Notes: a model not told the origin generated them from the sequence alone. A DNA stretch of 64,000 nt from Paralithodes platypus (GCA_032716605.1 CM064485.1:35984658-36048657); one strand, 5' to 3'; shown: positions 20,734 through 33,540, counted from the first letter of the stretch. Numbers and translations are program-made.

Positions 20734-23594
20734 CGCATTTAAAATCCCATGCACCAAACCGAAGGATAGTAATCAATCAATGTAACTATACATAATTAGA
20801 CAACATTTGTATCACCCTAATACAAAAGAAACCTGTGATGATTTGAGAATATACGCTTTTATAAGTATACTGTAGGTGTATTCTTATCTGTTTATTTGTT
20901 GTTTGATGGATAGCAAACTACAAATACAGGGTGTCCCGCGAGTTTTGTCAAATACTTCCAGTAATGAAAGATTATGTAATTCTAAGTATAAAGTGTTATG
21001 TAACCATATGTGTTGTTGTGCGTCAGTATTTGATAATCAACCATTTCAAATTGACGGTTAGTGAGTGTGGAGGGGAGAGGAGGACGAGGGAGGACGATCA
21101 GTGCGCTGGTGCCAATCGAAGGAATTTTACTTATTATCGTTATGCCATAATACCTTGGAAAACTAAACTAATTTTTAAACTGGTACTTGTATGGGTTTAT
21201 CAAATGCGATAGTATGAAGCTTTGTATTACTGTAATTAGCAGTTACACCTGCTCTAAGCTAATGAATCATTGCAACAATGCAAATGTCCTGTCACCCAGT
21301 TCGCACCAAGTTTACATCTTGGACACAGGACAACACATAACCTTATGATGTGTCTATCATTGCTTGGATAATAAAACATAATATTCTAAGAACCTTTTAT
21401 TAAAGTATAAGTGTAAAATATTGTTCAAATTAAATGTAATGTTTAAAGTGACCGACCTACTCGCTCCATCATTGAAAGTGTTGCCTTCCTCTAAACATTT
21501 TGTGCTGATATTTGGGCTCTATTTGACTGTTAATAATCTGCCATACATTGTATGTACTCTCTATTCGTTCAGTTGTATCACAAACTCCAGGAAACATTCC
21601 TCTGTCACTTAGATGCTAGAAATCACTGTAAAAACACTTTAGAATTTTGACATTTGTTTGGGTATCTCCTCTTGTAGGCTTCTCGACAACAATCAGCACT
21701 AACACTTCGATTGCAGAGCCCATAAATAAATTTCATGTCTCCATATTCTACGCACAAAATCCTTTGCTCTACTAAGCATATCCTCTTTTGGGTGTATGTA
21801 TCGTCTGTTTGTAGAGTTGTCTCCGTCACCACCACCCAGTATGCTAACCGTAGTAATGTTCTGAAAGTTAAATAGTCGTTAACCAACAATATATTTATTA
21901 TAATGAATCATGACAGGAACAGGTTTATCTTGAGATTCAGGAACGATGAGTACACAAACAGTATCTTGATATAAGAAGGGTGAAACATAGTAAAGCATAT
22001 TTCCCACCTACAAGAACCATGTGCCAACTTGCCATGAACTGGAAATTGTGATGAATCTTGAGATTTTGACCCGATTTTGCTGTCAAACGGAGGCACTACT
22101 GTGTATTTACGGAATAACCTACGGAACAATAAGTATGACCTAGGAACTAATAAAAATAATCGACAGAATCCGTGGGATACCAAGATGAACGGCGGCCTTT
22201 TCTTCTAAACACTAAAAATATACTGTAGAGCCATGTTAATTGACCAGTACAGTTCTACCTTTACCAGCGGCCCCACCACATCTACCTGTGCTCGTTTATA
22301 TGCTGGATTTCACGAATCATCGCATGCATCACCTAAGCTGCTATGAAGAGTTACAGACTTGTACAGGGCATACTCTTTTAATGCAGTAAATTAAAGAATA
22401 CGCCCAGGTCGCGCTTTGATGCACTACATAATGCGATAATTAATTTGAAAAGTTAAAATGGTAAAAAAAAAGAATAAGAGAAAAAAATAAGGATGGAGTG
22501 AGAGAGGACATTTTTGCTGTATGTTATGATGAAGTGGAAGGTATATGATTTATAATGGAGAGAGAGAGAGAGATCAACTGACCAAACATTCTTGGCACTT
22601 CTTGGTATTCTGTGTGTTTCCTTGCAATACTACGGACTGTAACAGTTTTCCAACGGTTATCCGTTGCTGAGAAACAAAAAGTTGCTCCTTAGAGCAAAAT
22701 ATATGACCTAGGATGAGCTTGGGTTTGGTACGGAATGTCAGGAAGTGTCTCACGGACTGGCTGAAAAATCAGCATGCAACAGGGAATTTTCGAACATGTT
22801 CGAAAAGTCCCAGGCGTTTGCCGACACGCCACGGTACATAATGGTGCTCTAAGATACATCAGGGAGTATCCTGAGAATATAAAATTTGGATGCTGAAAAG
22901 GCCAAGAACCGCGTTTCGTTGCAAGGCATGTCGGCGCCTGATTCATGTAGATGAGAAAGGTGTTTAAGTCCTGACCTTTCAAGAACAGAGCTAAAAGTAG
23001 TTGTGCATCGTCTATGTATAAAGTATACTGTAAATACAGAACAAAAGAACTCTCTGTGCGATGTGATATCCATCTTCTGTCTATCCGCATGACTGTCTTG
23101 GCACTCTGGTAGTCGGTTCACAAGTGTGAGGAGTCTGTGTATCTACAGTACCCTTACCTGGGTGATTGGGGTATGATCTGTAACTGGTTAAGACTGACCT
23201 TGACTGGGTAACATGCAGCGTGACACCGGTTGTCTCCATGGCAGATACCATACAGTGTGACTTGAGAATGCTGTAATAGGGTGTTTGATAAACAGGTTTT
23301 AAGAATGCCAATGTCTGTTGTGTCTTCTTTCACATCAGGGGTGTACAGTCCTGTGTCATTATGAATTCAATATCACTCAAGTAGCAAGTAGAAGTATTGA
23401 GTATAGACTCAATCTTTAGAGGGCTTTCTAAATTGGGACTTGAAGTACCTTTAATATATGAATTGCTAATTACTGGTGTGAAGGACGAGGAGAGAAGGTT
23501 GAAAGTAATATACTGTAGTTAGTAATGTTCTATGCATGCATAGATATACACGTTTTTTATAGCCTAAATACAGTGATACAAATTAATGATTATA
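20734..23594. other. Unassigned stretch
   Basis: No recognisable gene. Open frames of 60-133 codons overlap on both strands without known motifs. A short (GA)n tract lies at 22558-22573. Confidence 0.4.
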
Positions 23595-24046
23595 ATTTAT
23601 TATAACTGAACGTAATGCAATGTATCAAGGGATATTTGTACCAATAGTGATATATGGGGCTTAGACATGGGCTCTGTAAGCAAAGGAGAGCAGAAAGCTG
23701 GGTATGATGGAGATGAGCTGCTTGAGCAATATGTGTGGAGTGACTCATAGAGACAGATTGAGGAATTAAGTGATATGTAGGAGAGTGGGGCAGCAGGAAC
23801 ATTTGTCAGCCAGAGTGGCCAGAAGGGTGCTGTACTTTGTATGGACATGTTGGGCGAATGGAAGATGAAAGGCTTACAAAGAGAATATGTGAGTCAGATG
23901 CAAAGGGAGGTAGAGGGGTAGGAAGACCTCCATTGAGATGGAGAAAATGTGTAGTACAAGCGTTGGAAGATAGAGGAATGACTATAGATCAGGCAAGATA
24001 TATGGTAATAAATAGGAATGAATGTAGAATGCTTGTGAATAGATGA
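23595..24046 (+). mobile_element. RTE-like LINE, ORF 3' end (fragment)
   Basis: The intact part 23837-24046 reads GHVGRMEDERLTKRICESDA, then GRPPLRWRKCV, and ends at a natural stop. This GH..RM...RL / GRP..RW pattern typifies the C-terminus of RTE-type and related non-LTR ORF2 proteins. Upstream (23640-23836) a frame-shifted stretch keeps YGA.TWAL and a VTHRDRLRN..I.RRVGQ-like sequence from the region after the RT domain. The copy is 5'-truncated and broken by indels. The 3' continuation runs into the repeat at 24047-24430. Confidence 0.75.
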
Positions 24047-24430
24047 GTGAAAACATGGTCGTTTGGTAGAGGGGGTCGGGCACCAGTTGGACTAGATAAT
24101 AGTCCGTCAGGCGCCTGGCCCGGGGTGCCGGTATATTTGAACGGTACGCCTGGATGCGTGGTGGGTGGGCACTGTGGTGTGCTCCGTTGCATGTCTGCCT
24201 GCTGAGACCGGAACTTCTCCTGGAGGTCGGGGGCCGGGGGGAGTGCTGGAGTGCCCTTAGTGATCCCTGGTCTCTGGGACTTCTCCTGGGTGACCTAGAT
24301 GTGTGTGATTTTTTTTTTTTTTGTATTATTTTTTTTTTCCTGTTTGGGTTCTGTCTCGAGTCGGCCACCCCCAGCTATGGGGTATGGGCCTGAGTATATA
24401 CATACAGCACATACATACATAACTGAACGT
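24047..24430 (+). repeat. GC-rich 3' tail/SINE-like repeat
   Basis: A GC-rich block ends in T-runs (24309-24339), then TCTGTCTCGAGTCGGCCACC, CCCAGCTATGGGGTATGGGC and a CATACATACATA run. The last part matches 3010-3095. It may be the 3' UTR of the RTE-like LINE or a SINE that uses that tail. Confidence 0.45.
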
Positions 24431-26167
24431 ACAACTACACTGGAGCCACACATGTTCAGTGAACTGCATGCACATATCAAGTCAGCCAATTAAAGGCACG
24501 AATCGTGAGTGAAGAAACATTAACTACCTTCGTGGAGCTGGGCTTAGATTTAAAAAAATAGCTTCGGAAGCTTAAATCTCAATTTTTTACCTTAGTAACA
24601 TAGTAGAAAGGTTAATAAATTGTATGCATGTATATCACCTTGCAATTTGACTGACCAATAGTAGACAGTACCATTATAGACCAAAGACACCGATTGTTCA
24701 CTCTAGTATTAATGCATGTGCTTGTATGAAGCATAGTATATTATAAATTACACAACGTTCAACCAATTTTACTCGTCTATCACCTACATGCTGGTAATAA
24801 CAGTTAATAGAGGCGCTGTGCACAACATACTTTGGATTTTTCAGTACGTGGTTTGCAAATATTAAGGTTGTCATAACTTTTCGGTTTGCTTTGTGAATCC
24901 GGGTGCTGGTGTAGGCCAATTCCGCGTCCAAAAAGATGTAGGTGAAGAGCTGGTTTGGTAATAGGATCATAGACGATCGGGCCCATCTGACAAGTAAGGT
25001 CGTATGTATATGCGTTGAGGTGACCCCTCAACTGGCATTATATTTCGTTTACACTGCAGTTATTATTTGTTAAAGCTTATTTAATCCCGCATATCTTAAG
25101 AGAGGATTCAGCAAAGTATTAGATAAGCTCCCTCACACACATACGCACACAACACAAAGTGAGTATAACATAATATTGAATAACATCATCATCCTGTACT
25201 TAGAACAAAATATCATGTGGGACGAGTGCTGATCCTATTTTGAGTTAATTACAATATGATGAACTTGAGAAAGTAAATCATGATCTAATAACACTGACTC
25301 TGGGGAAGTAGCTAAAGGGAATGCATCAAACTACTGTATCAGCATTTCATAATACTTCAATTAAACATTTACCACATATCACTGCAGGCAATATTATATA
25401 TCCTCATCTAGCAATGCAAAGGTCAATGGTCAGATGTATGGGACCTTACAGCTTTAAAAACTATACTATGTATTAGGTTGGCTATATATTGACGCCACAT
25501 TGGCTGCAGTATTTAGAGAGGTGGTGACATGAATGCAGTAGAGAAATTAGTATTGTTGATAACACACTTTTGTAAATGTATTCTAGCTACCAGAAGACAA
25601 TATTGAAATACGAATTAAGGCGGATTCACTTTCACCCCATCCCTACTATTTTGTTTTCTATTTGATCTTGAATCAAACTCCGCTAAGAATCACCTATTAC
25701 AACCTGTCCTTGGTTTAATTGCTGATAACAGTGAAAATAGTCCCACCTTCTTGCCAGTATATAATTGTATACAAAAAGTTACCCCAAAAAATTATCGTGT
25801 GAAAAATGCACGCTCACAGTTGCAGACGTTATGTTCAACAGGTATAAACGGTATGGATCATAATATGCCTTGATGGGCCATGGCAAAATATTGTCACCAA
25901 TCAAATTAACCTGATAACAAATATGGGACAAATGGCTTACGTGAGCCTTATTAGCCTTTACACACAAATCATTTGACCATTTAACAGTGGTGATGGGCTG
26001 GTCTATCAGAGTGAGAACTGAGCGATCTCTGCCATACCCATAGCTTACTCTGACTGTTCCTCTTACTTGTATATTTTCTAGATCTCAAGTGACGGCGTCT
26101 CTTCCGTGGAGTGACCTCCCAATCTACCAAGATTGGAAGCCAAAGCATCACATTTTTTCCTTTGCCC
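24431..26167. other. Unassigned AT-rich stretch
   Basis: No coding exon or known repeat recognised. Confidence 0.4.
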
Positions 26168-26371
26168 CTCAGCTTTCTCTTCATAATTGCTGAGGGGCAC
26201 AGGGCCCTGGGTGGGGCTTTCCCGGGCGTTTCTGTCGCCCTCCTCAGCTCCCCGCCATGGAGTGGCTTCGGTCACACAGGCTTCATTGTGGTCGGCAGGG
26301 AGGGTTCTGTGGGGGCGCTCGGTTATGGCCTTGCTCGGGGCCTTGGGGCTGTTCGGCCAGGCAGCTTGGGG

Positions 26372-26402
<31 letters not shown>
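26168..26402 (+). mobile_element. SINE-like GC-rich repeat with (AAC)n tail, copy 2
   Basis: Matches 41-262 with a few indels and ends in (AAC)n at 26373-26402. The conserved ends and pure microsatellite tail point to retroposition. The 118-codon frame with a poly-asparagine run is the translated tail. Confidence 0.65.
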
Positions 26403-26730
26403 GGAGAGGTCCTTCCTTAGCTGAAAAAGATAGGTGTTGGCTGAAAAAGATAAATGTATGCAATTAATTAGGGCTAAAAATGGGTGTAAATGTTAAGTTG
26501 TAGAATATGCAAAGGTTTGGCTATGAATATAACAAGGCTTAGTTAAGTTTAAGTGTGGTTAATTATGAATAGGATTTGGATGATGTTAAAATGTACATTA
26601 GTTAAAATTACAATATTACAATAAAGCTCAGCTAGTGTTAAAATATATATACAATGCATTAAGATTATGTGGAAATTATGCAAAGGCTTGATTAGAATTG
26701 TGATACATTTAGGGATGTATTAAGAATTAG

Positions 26731-27091
26731 CTAAGGGCGTTTGGTTGTTGTCTTTTCTGATCCCCCTTCTTTTTCATGTTTAGCCCCATTAGTTTTCACA
26801 TTTTAAGACTTTTAACCCATTCGCTTGGCGATTTAAATACCTTCATCCAATTTTTCTGTCAATATTTAGACTTTTCGAGCCATTTTGGTGTCGATCTTTT
26901 CTTGGCGAGTGACAGCAAGCCTGTAATTTAAGACGAACCAGCCTTCGGCCGAGACATTTTTCTACCGAAAAATTTACAAAGTTATCTAGAAGATATTTTT
27001 AGATATTTTTTTAGAGGATGTTTTTTTAAGCTTGATGGAGGTCTAGCGATGGACCTAATAGCAACTCATGAATAAATAATTCTACACTTAA
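26731..27091. mobile_element. TTAA MITE, family T2, copy 3 (degenerate)
   Basis: Shares GTTGTCTTTTCTGATCCCCC, GCCCCATTAGTTTTCA, TCTTGGCGAGTGACAGCAAGCC, CAGCCTTCGGCCG, TTTTCTACCGAAAAAT and AAGCTTGATGGAGGTCTAG with other T2 copies. The left tip is CTAA rather than TTAA and the right TTAA is at 27088. Confidence 0.6.
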
Positions 27092-27099
27092 AGGTAGAT

Positions 27100-27299
27100 T
27101 ATTGTTCCGGTTCCTTTTCACATTATTCTGGCTACTATTAGATGGGTTTATTCAGTTTAAAAAGGGCCTCCAGCAATTAACAGGCTTCCAACTATCTCAC
27201 TTAACCCATATTACTACCACATATTATTTTTAAACTACACAAAATCATCTATATATAGCTAGAATCAAATAAATAATAACAGGTACCGAAAGGGATTAA
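27100..27299. mobile_element. TTAA MITE, family T6 (degenerate copy)
   Basis: Similar in order to 27477-27690: a CATTATTCTGGCTACTATTAGATG block, TTTATTCAGTTTA, CACAAAATCATCTATATATA, GCTAGAAT, and the end GGTACCGAAAGGGATTAA. The left end is eroded. Confidence 0.5.
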
Positions 27300-27476
27300 A
27301 AGCTGATGAGGCCTTATATATATTTGATTGACTTTCCGCTTCAGCTTTAGGATAACTTGGTACTTATATGGCATAGTAATAGGTATATTAATAGGTATAG
27401 TAAATAGGTATAGTAATGTCATATTTTTCTATTAGTTATTGAAAAATCAGCTACTAGGACTGAACATGCCGACAGC

Positions 27477-27690
27477 TTAACCCATTCAGTACCAGGGACA
27501 TCCTTTTCTATATATTCTGGCAAGTATTATACAGTTTTATTCAGCTTAGGAAGGATATCTGCCCGTTAGAAGATTACAGACTCTCTCAATGATTACTTTT
27601 AGCTAGCATATATCTTTCCTAAGCTTCATAAAATCATCTAAATGCAGCTAAAATGAAAACAAAAGACCTCGCCGGTACTGTAAGGGTTAA
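27477..27690. mobile_element. TTAA MITE, family T6, copy
   Basis: A 214-bp element from TTAACCCATTCAGTACC to GGTACTGTAAGGGTTAA, its inverted equivalent. Internal arms include TTCAGCTTAGGAAGGATAT and CTTTCCTAAGCTTCATAAAA. Relatives lie at 27100, 39082, 39256 and 39912. Confidence 0.75.
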
Positions 27691-27779
27691 AACACACAGG
27701 TTGTAATAGCCGATACCAACACATGTAAGCCAAACAAACAGAACGAGACATTTTTGTATGACTCCACTCAAGCTAGCGG

Positions 27780-28163
27780 TTAAGGGAGGTCACCTGCTTT
27801 TTGTTATATCTTTCTCTCCTTTTCTCTCTTTCTCTGACTTGTATCCATTTGATCCCATTCAGCCAACTGTTTTAAGATGTTTATCCCCATCTAGGTGTCG
27901 ATATTTTCCTGGCGAGCGATAGCGAGCCCGCATTGTATGGAGAAATCCGGCATCGCCGGAGAACTTTTTCTATTGAAAAATGTACAAATTTAGCTTGCTG
28001 TAAAACAAAAACTATATATGCTGGCTCGCTACCGTTCGCCAGGAAAATATTGACACCTGGATGGGGGTAAATGTCTTAAAACAGTAGGCTGAATGGGTCC
28101 GAATGGATACAAGCCAAAGAGAAAGGGAGAGAAAGAGAAAAAAAGCGAGGTGGGCTCCCTTAA
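27780..28163. mobile_element. TTAA-flanked foldback MITE, family T1, copy 2
   Basis: 384 bp with TTAA at both ends. It is the reverse orientation of 1282-1663, with the same arms (CTTGTATCCATT, CATCTAGGTGTCGATATTTT, CCTGGCGAGCGATAGCGAGC) and the same central hairpin region (CCGGCATCGCCGG, TTCTATTGAAAAATGTAC). The AGCAAGCTAAATTT segment is also shared between copies. Confidence 0.75.
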
Positions 28164-28284
28164 AAAAAAAGTCTCAGAGAAGAAAAGAAAGTCCTTCGTG
28201 TTAGAACATGTTTTTGTGAGTAGTGTTGTGTGTGCATCAGGGTGTGTCTTTACGTGACTGTGACAATGGCTGTTATATTATGAG

Positions 28285-28287
<3 letters not shown>

Positions 28288-28366
<79 letters not shown>
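28288..28366. repeat. (GA)n microsatellite
   Basis: Nearly pure GA dinucleotides for about 78 bp, followed by TG-rich sequence. The EREREREs in overlapping frames are artefacts. Confidence 0.95.
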
Positions 28367-28369
<3 letters not shown>

Positions 28370-28778
28370 GTAAGGCTTTCGTGCGTGCGTATATCTGCGG
28401 AATGTGTAATAGGTATGTGTGTGTGTGCCAGGTGTGCTTGTGTGTCAGATGTGTGGATATTTGTGTAGTGAAAGTTTGTAGGGGTTCCGTGTGTGCAAAG
28501 TATGGGAGCGGTGTGTACTATAATATATGATTTGGGTTTTACTCGTCCGTGTATGAGGGCATGTGTGGGATGTGTGTGTATGCGGTATATGTACAAAGGA
28601 GTGCAAAGGAAATCAAGCACCAACGGGTTCAGCGACCCCTCAAGGATGCTTGCCCTCCAAAACATTGATGGTCAAGTGTTCAAACAGTGGTTTAGAGTGG
28701 GTAAGGGAAAATGGAAAGGGAAGACTGCCCTGGGACAAATGTCTGTGGCAGGATTAGAAGATTTTAATAGGGGACAGT

Positions 28779-28823
<45 letters not shown>

Positions 28824-28834
28824 GGTATATATAT
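28367..28834. other. Unassigned stretch with (TA)n
   Basis: TG-rich sequence, then a unique-looking segment (28500-28780), then A-run and (TA)n at 28785-28832. A 114-codon plus-strand frame (28493-28837) ends in the dinucleotide repeat. I do not recognise it and do not call it a gene. Confidence 0.4.
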
Positions 28835-30205
28835 TAATTTACAAATGCAGTCAGTCGTGGATTTAAGGCAAGGTGTTTGTCTAGGCGAAGTTTAAAATAA
28901 TCAACGGTGCTGCAGTCTAAGATATCTCGAGGAAGTCCGTTCCACAAGTTGACAACTCGATTGAAGAACAAATTTTTAGATTCGTTCGAGTTAAAAGATT
29001 AACCAATAATTTTGCAACCATTCCCCTGTGTGTAATTTGATTGGTCAATAGTGAAATATTTATTACAGTTAATATTATCGATGCCTTTGATGATTTTGAA
29101 CACTTGAATTAAGTCGCCTCTTAATCTGCGCTGGGTTAAAGGAAATATATTTAATTCTCTAAGACGCTCCTAGTATGGTTTGTTCTTTAGGCAAGGTATA
29201 ATTTTAGTAACTCTATGTTGAACTCGTTCTAGCTTGTCTATATCTTTCTGGTAGTAAGGGCACCAGGATTGAACGCAATATTCCAGGAGAGGGCGGACTA
29301 AGGAATTGTAAAGAGTTAGGATTACATCTTTGGATTTATGCTCAAATAACCTGCCTATAAAGCCAATTATTGTGTTTGCCTTCTTAACAACTTCTGAACA
29401 TTATTGAATTGGTTTTAGGTTACTCTATATTGTTTCTCCCAAATCAGTTTCTCTGTCTACACTCTTAAAGCTGGGTGCCATTCATTGAATAGTTTGCTTT
29501 CTCATTTCGGTATCCGATATGGAGTAATTTACATTTATCCGCATTGAAACACATTTTCCAAATTTGAGCCCAATGTGACAACTTATCTAAATTCTGTTGC
29601 ACATCTTAAACATGTTCATTTGAGATTACGCTATTTGCAACTTTTGTAGTGTCAGAAAACTTTGAGATTGTACAGGTGAGACCCTCATCTATGTCATTAA
29701 TGTAAACTAGGAAGATAATTGGCCCCAGTACCGATCCCTGAGGTACCCCGCTACTTACATTGATCCATTTGGATGCTTTACCGGTTATGACTACTCTTTG
29801 CTTTCTGTCGCTGAAACAATTTTCTATCCATTTCAACTTGTATTCCATGCGCTTTTAGTTATATCAATAAACGTTTGTGAAGAACTTTGTCAAAGGCCTT
29901 TTGAAAATCAAGGTATATAATATCTACAGCTTTACTCTCATCATATAGGTTGAGGATATCGTGAAAGAAGCCTAAGAGGTTTGTTAAGCAGGAGTGTTTA
30001 TTACGAAAACCGTGTTGAGTATCTTTAAGTATGTTGTTTTCCTCTAATTGAGTTACGAGTTTGTCTTATATGAGTGTTTCTAGCATTTTACATACAGTAC
30101 AACTGAGGTTAAGCTAATTGGACGATAGTTACTAGGTAAGGATTTGGTGCCTTTTTTTAATATCGATGTTACGTTGGCGTGTGCTCATGTTTATGTGTAA
30201 AATAC
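28835..30205 (-). mobile_element. CR1/L2-like LINE, decayed
   Basis: Minus-strand frames broken by indels give, from 5' (high coordinate) to 3': LKKGTK.LPSNYRPISLTSV, VDIIYLDFQKAFDKV-like sequence, KWIENCFSDRKQRVVITGKA, SSGVPQGSVLGP, YINDIDEGLTCTISKF and then SDTTK where the family has ADDTK. The C-terminal region follows (WCPYYQKDIDKLERVQ-like, RRLRGDLIQVFKI, FFNRVVNIWNGLP). The order is typical of a CR1/L2-clade ORF2. The catalytic DD is altered, so the copy is inactive. It joins (TA)n at the 3' side. Confidence 0.8.
29606..29848 (-). pseudogene. RT core fragment of the CR1/L2-like LINE
   Basis: An 80-codon open piece of the reverse transcriptase palm. It has KWIENCFSDRKQRVV, GVPQGSVLGPIIFLVYIND and the motif C region reading KFSDTTK. 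The expected second aspartate of the catalytic pair is threonine and the preceding Ala is serine. This piece also serves as the unoccupied reference for the HINE insertion sites at 13427 and 55411. Confidence 0.8.
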
Positions 30206-31696
30206 TAAGAATAAAATGTTGCACTTTTGCCCTGAGAATCGGTTATATTATAGAGGGAGTGAGTGAACCTAATGATAAAACCCTAATGCTCCCTGATTGG
30301 CCGATTCCAGTATTGATGGCACGGAGGATATAGGTCGCTCATTGGTCAGCTTTAAGTGACGTCATGATAGTAAATACCTCCCACTTTTTGTCAATGACGT
30401 CACAGCCTTATACGTACACTCAGATGCCATATTCTCTAGCCAACTCATAATTATTCGTGGACTTCACTCTCTTTCTAAGTATGGAAGTATATCCTTGAAA
30501 ATGAATTTATGAATATACCTATAAGTACCCGGGGTAAACAATGATACCTAATATCCCCAGAAACCTATAAGTAACTTACTTTAGATTGTTTATAGTGAGG
30601 TGGATAGCTCAAGGATAGAGTTAGGAATAGGTAGAAGCTGTAGTGGCCACTAGGAGATATAGATTTAGAGTTTAAGGATTTCGCAGCGGGCGATCCACAC
30701 CGTTTCATTTGACGCATGCTCAGTGAATATTTACATCCTATGTATTCCGGATTAATTATAATAATAAACCGATATAATTATGGATAATAAAAACCCATAG
30801 AACTTAATACGAATTTCTTATATCTTTCATAAAGATATGTATGTTAGGCGCCTAATTTAAACTTACAGTATATTTACTTATCCTAAACTGTCGAGGTGCT
30901 TACGAGTTTCGACAATACCTTTCTATATTTCAACTACAAAACTATATAAACTATTAATTGAAAAGCAAGTTCTTTTCAAAAATCAATCTAGAAAAATATA
31001 AGTGCATAAATATAAACATAGGGGGTCCACGAATTCATTTTAGTGAGCTAGGACTATGGAATCCGAGTGTACCATGGTGTAATATGGCATAACATTGGAT
31101 AGAATATGACGAGATAATATAACATTGATATATAGTTTAATTACATAAGGTAAAGACCGAGTTCATCCCCAACAATTAAAATATAACGTATAACACTTTT
31201 CCTCATGAACTGTGTTAAGGATTTTGTGGTAAATTATGATATCAAATTATATTAAATATAAAGAAAATAGGTAAATTAATTGATAGCCTACCTTATTGTA
31301 TGGGTTTGAAATGGAGCTGGTGTTTGACTGACCGTATCAACCCATCGTAGCCTATATAACAGAACCCCAACTAACTATTGTATAAATGGCCATTTATATT
31401 AATAACTTAGCTATATTATTAGGGTCCTATGTAAATTCGAGGTAATTCCGTCTTTGATAGGATAGATTAGCGGCCGGACCGGGCATTGGTAATGTTGGCA
31501 GGGAGTCAAGGCAGCCGGTCTTGATGGTCCAGTGGTATAATAGCGACCATCAGAATTTTCCTTACCAACAATTTTCTTGAGACCTCTGGAGGACGTTTCT
31601 GAGCTAGTGCCAGGGCTATGACTGCAGACATCACTATACCCAACACCTAGGATATGCACAGTTTATCTCGATTTTCTTTTTGTGATTCTACATGTT
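30206..31696. other. Unassigned stretch with CRE/CCAAT cluster
   Basis: Unique-looking AT-rich DNA. The only notable part is 30292-30405 (separate entry). An 82-codon minus-strand frame (31659-31411) has no recognised motif. Confidence 0.4.
30292..30405. promoter_or_regulatory. Possible promoter-like cluster (CCAAT + CRE)
   Basis: Two inverted CCAAT boxes (GATTGGCC and CATTGGTC) and two CRE-like palindromes (GTGACGTCATG and ATGACGTCACAG) fall within about 115 bp. The motifs are established binding sites for NF-Y and CREB/ATF proteins in animals. No transcript or downstream gene is visible, so function is conjecture. Confidence 0.25.
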
Positions 31697-32938
31697 TATA
31701 TTATACAGTATACTACTACATTAAGTGCTTATATAGTATATTATACAGTATACTACTACATTAAGTGCTTATATAGTATATTATACAGTATACTACTACA
31801 TTAAGTGCTTATATAGTATATTATACAGTATACTACTACATTAAGTGCTTATATAGTATATTATACAGTATACTACTACATTAAGTGCTTATATAGTATA
31901 TTATACAGTATACTACTACATTAAGTGCTTATATAGTATATTATACAGTATACTACTACATTAAGTGCTTATATAGTATTATACATTATACTACTACATT
32001 AAGTGCTTATATAGTATATTATACAGTATACTACTACATTAAGTGCTTATATAGTATATTATACAGTATACTACTACATTAAGTGCTTATATAGTATATT
32101 ATACAGTATACTACTACATTAAGTGCTTATATAGTATATTATACAGTATACTACTACATTAAGTGCTTATATAGTATATTATACAGTATACTACTACATT
32201 AAGTGCTTATATAGTATATTATACAGTATACTACTACATTAAGTGCTTATATAGTATATTATACAGTATACTACTACATTAAGTGCTTATATAGTATATT
32301 ATACAGTATACTACTACATTAAGTGCTTATATAGTATATACAGTATACTACTACATTAAGTGCTTATATAGTATTATACAGTATACTACTACATTAAGTG
32401 CTTATATAGTATATTATACAGTATACTACTACATTAAGTGCTTATATAGTATATTATACAGTATACTACTACATTAAGTGCTTATATAGTATATTATACA
32501 GTATACTACTACATTAAGTGCTTATATAGTATATTATACAGTATACTACTACATTAAGTGCTTATATAGTATATTATACAGTATACTACTACATTAAGTG
32601 CTTATATAGTATATTATACAGTATACTACTACATTAAGTGCTTATATAGTATATTATACAGTATACTACTACATTAAGTGCTTATATAGTATATTATACA
32701 GTATACTACTACATTAAGTGCTTATATAGTATATTATACAGTATACTACTACATTAAGTGCTTATATAGTATATTATACAGTATACTACTACATTAAGTG
32801 CTTATATAGTATATTATACAGTATACTACTACATTAAGTGCTTATATAGTATATTATACAGTATACTACTACATTAAGTGCTTATATAGTATATTATACA
32901 GTATACTACTACATTAAGTGCTTATATAGTATATTAAT
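31697..32938. repeat. 40-bp minisatellite, about 31 units
   Basis: The unit begins GTATATTATACAGTATACTA and continues CTACATTAAGTGCTTATATA. Spacing is strictly 40 bp for nearly the whole array, with shorter variant units near 31975, 32336 and 32371. Homogeneity is almost complete. Each unit carries the palindromic core TATACAGTATA. Every unit is the same, with no unique spacers, so it is not CRISPR. Confidence 0.95.
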
Positions 32939-33496
32939 ACAGGGAAAGTTCATATGCAGCTGATAATGACTACAAACATAATAATTATAAGCTGATTAAT
33001 TATCATAGCAAAATAGGCACGAAAATACTTGCTGACTTTGTATTGTAAATATATTTTATTTATGAATATGGGTGATTGTAAAATATATGAAACAACAGTA
33101 TCCATAGACCAAAGTATGTGTCAGCTACAGAAATTTTGACTAACTGCTTATAATAAAGAATTGTTGAAGGAGAGAGAGGGTGGATAGGTCTGCGATGTCG
33201 CCAATTTCCCACAATGCACCGCGCCGTGACCACGGTAAACATTGCGTTCAGCACCTCTATCGGCCACTGTAGGCATTTATTGGTAGGGAGAATTGTAATA
33301 TTCCGGCCAGAGAATTTATAGGAGAGAAGACTCTTCCTATGTATTCTATTAAAGTAAAGTGCCTCTAAACATTGCCAATTACCCTTTTTCGATTTCTTTT
33401 GTTCAGCGCCATCTATTGCAGGGTTCAAGAATTACTCAAAGTGATTCAATCTACTGATGTATCATCCTTCTGTTTTTTTAAATTATATACCCTGCT

Positions 33497-33540
<44 letters not shown>

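Noticed and set aside
26111..26467. 118-codon frame MTSQSTKIG... with poly-Asn
   Set aside because: It lies in the SINE-like repeat and its AAC tail. The matching copy at 54-341 does not preserve the same protein.
31697..32938. Regular 40-bp repeat as a CRISPR array (also 32-bp array at 20093)
   Set aside because: There are no unique spacers between repeats, and the host is clearly a eukaryote. These are minisatellites.
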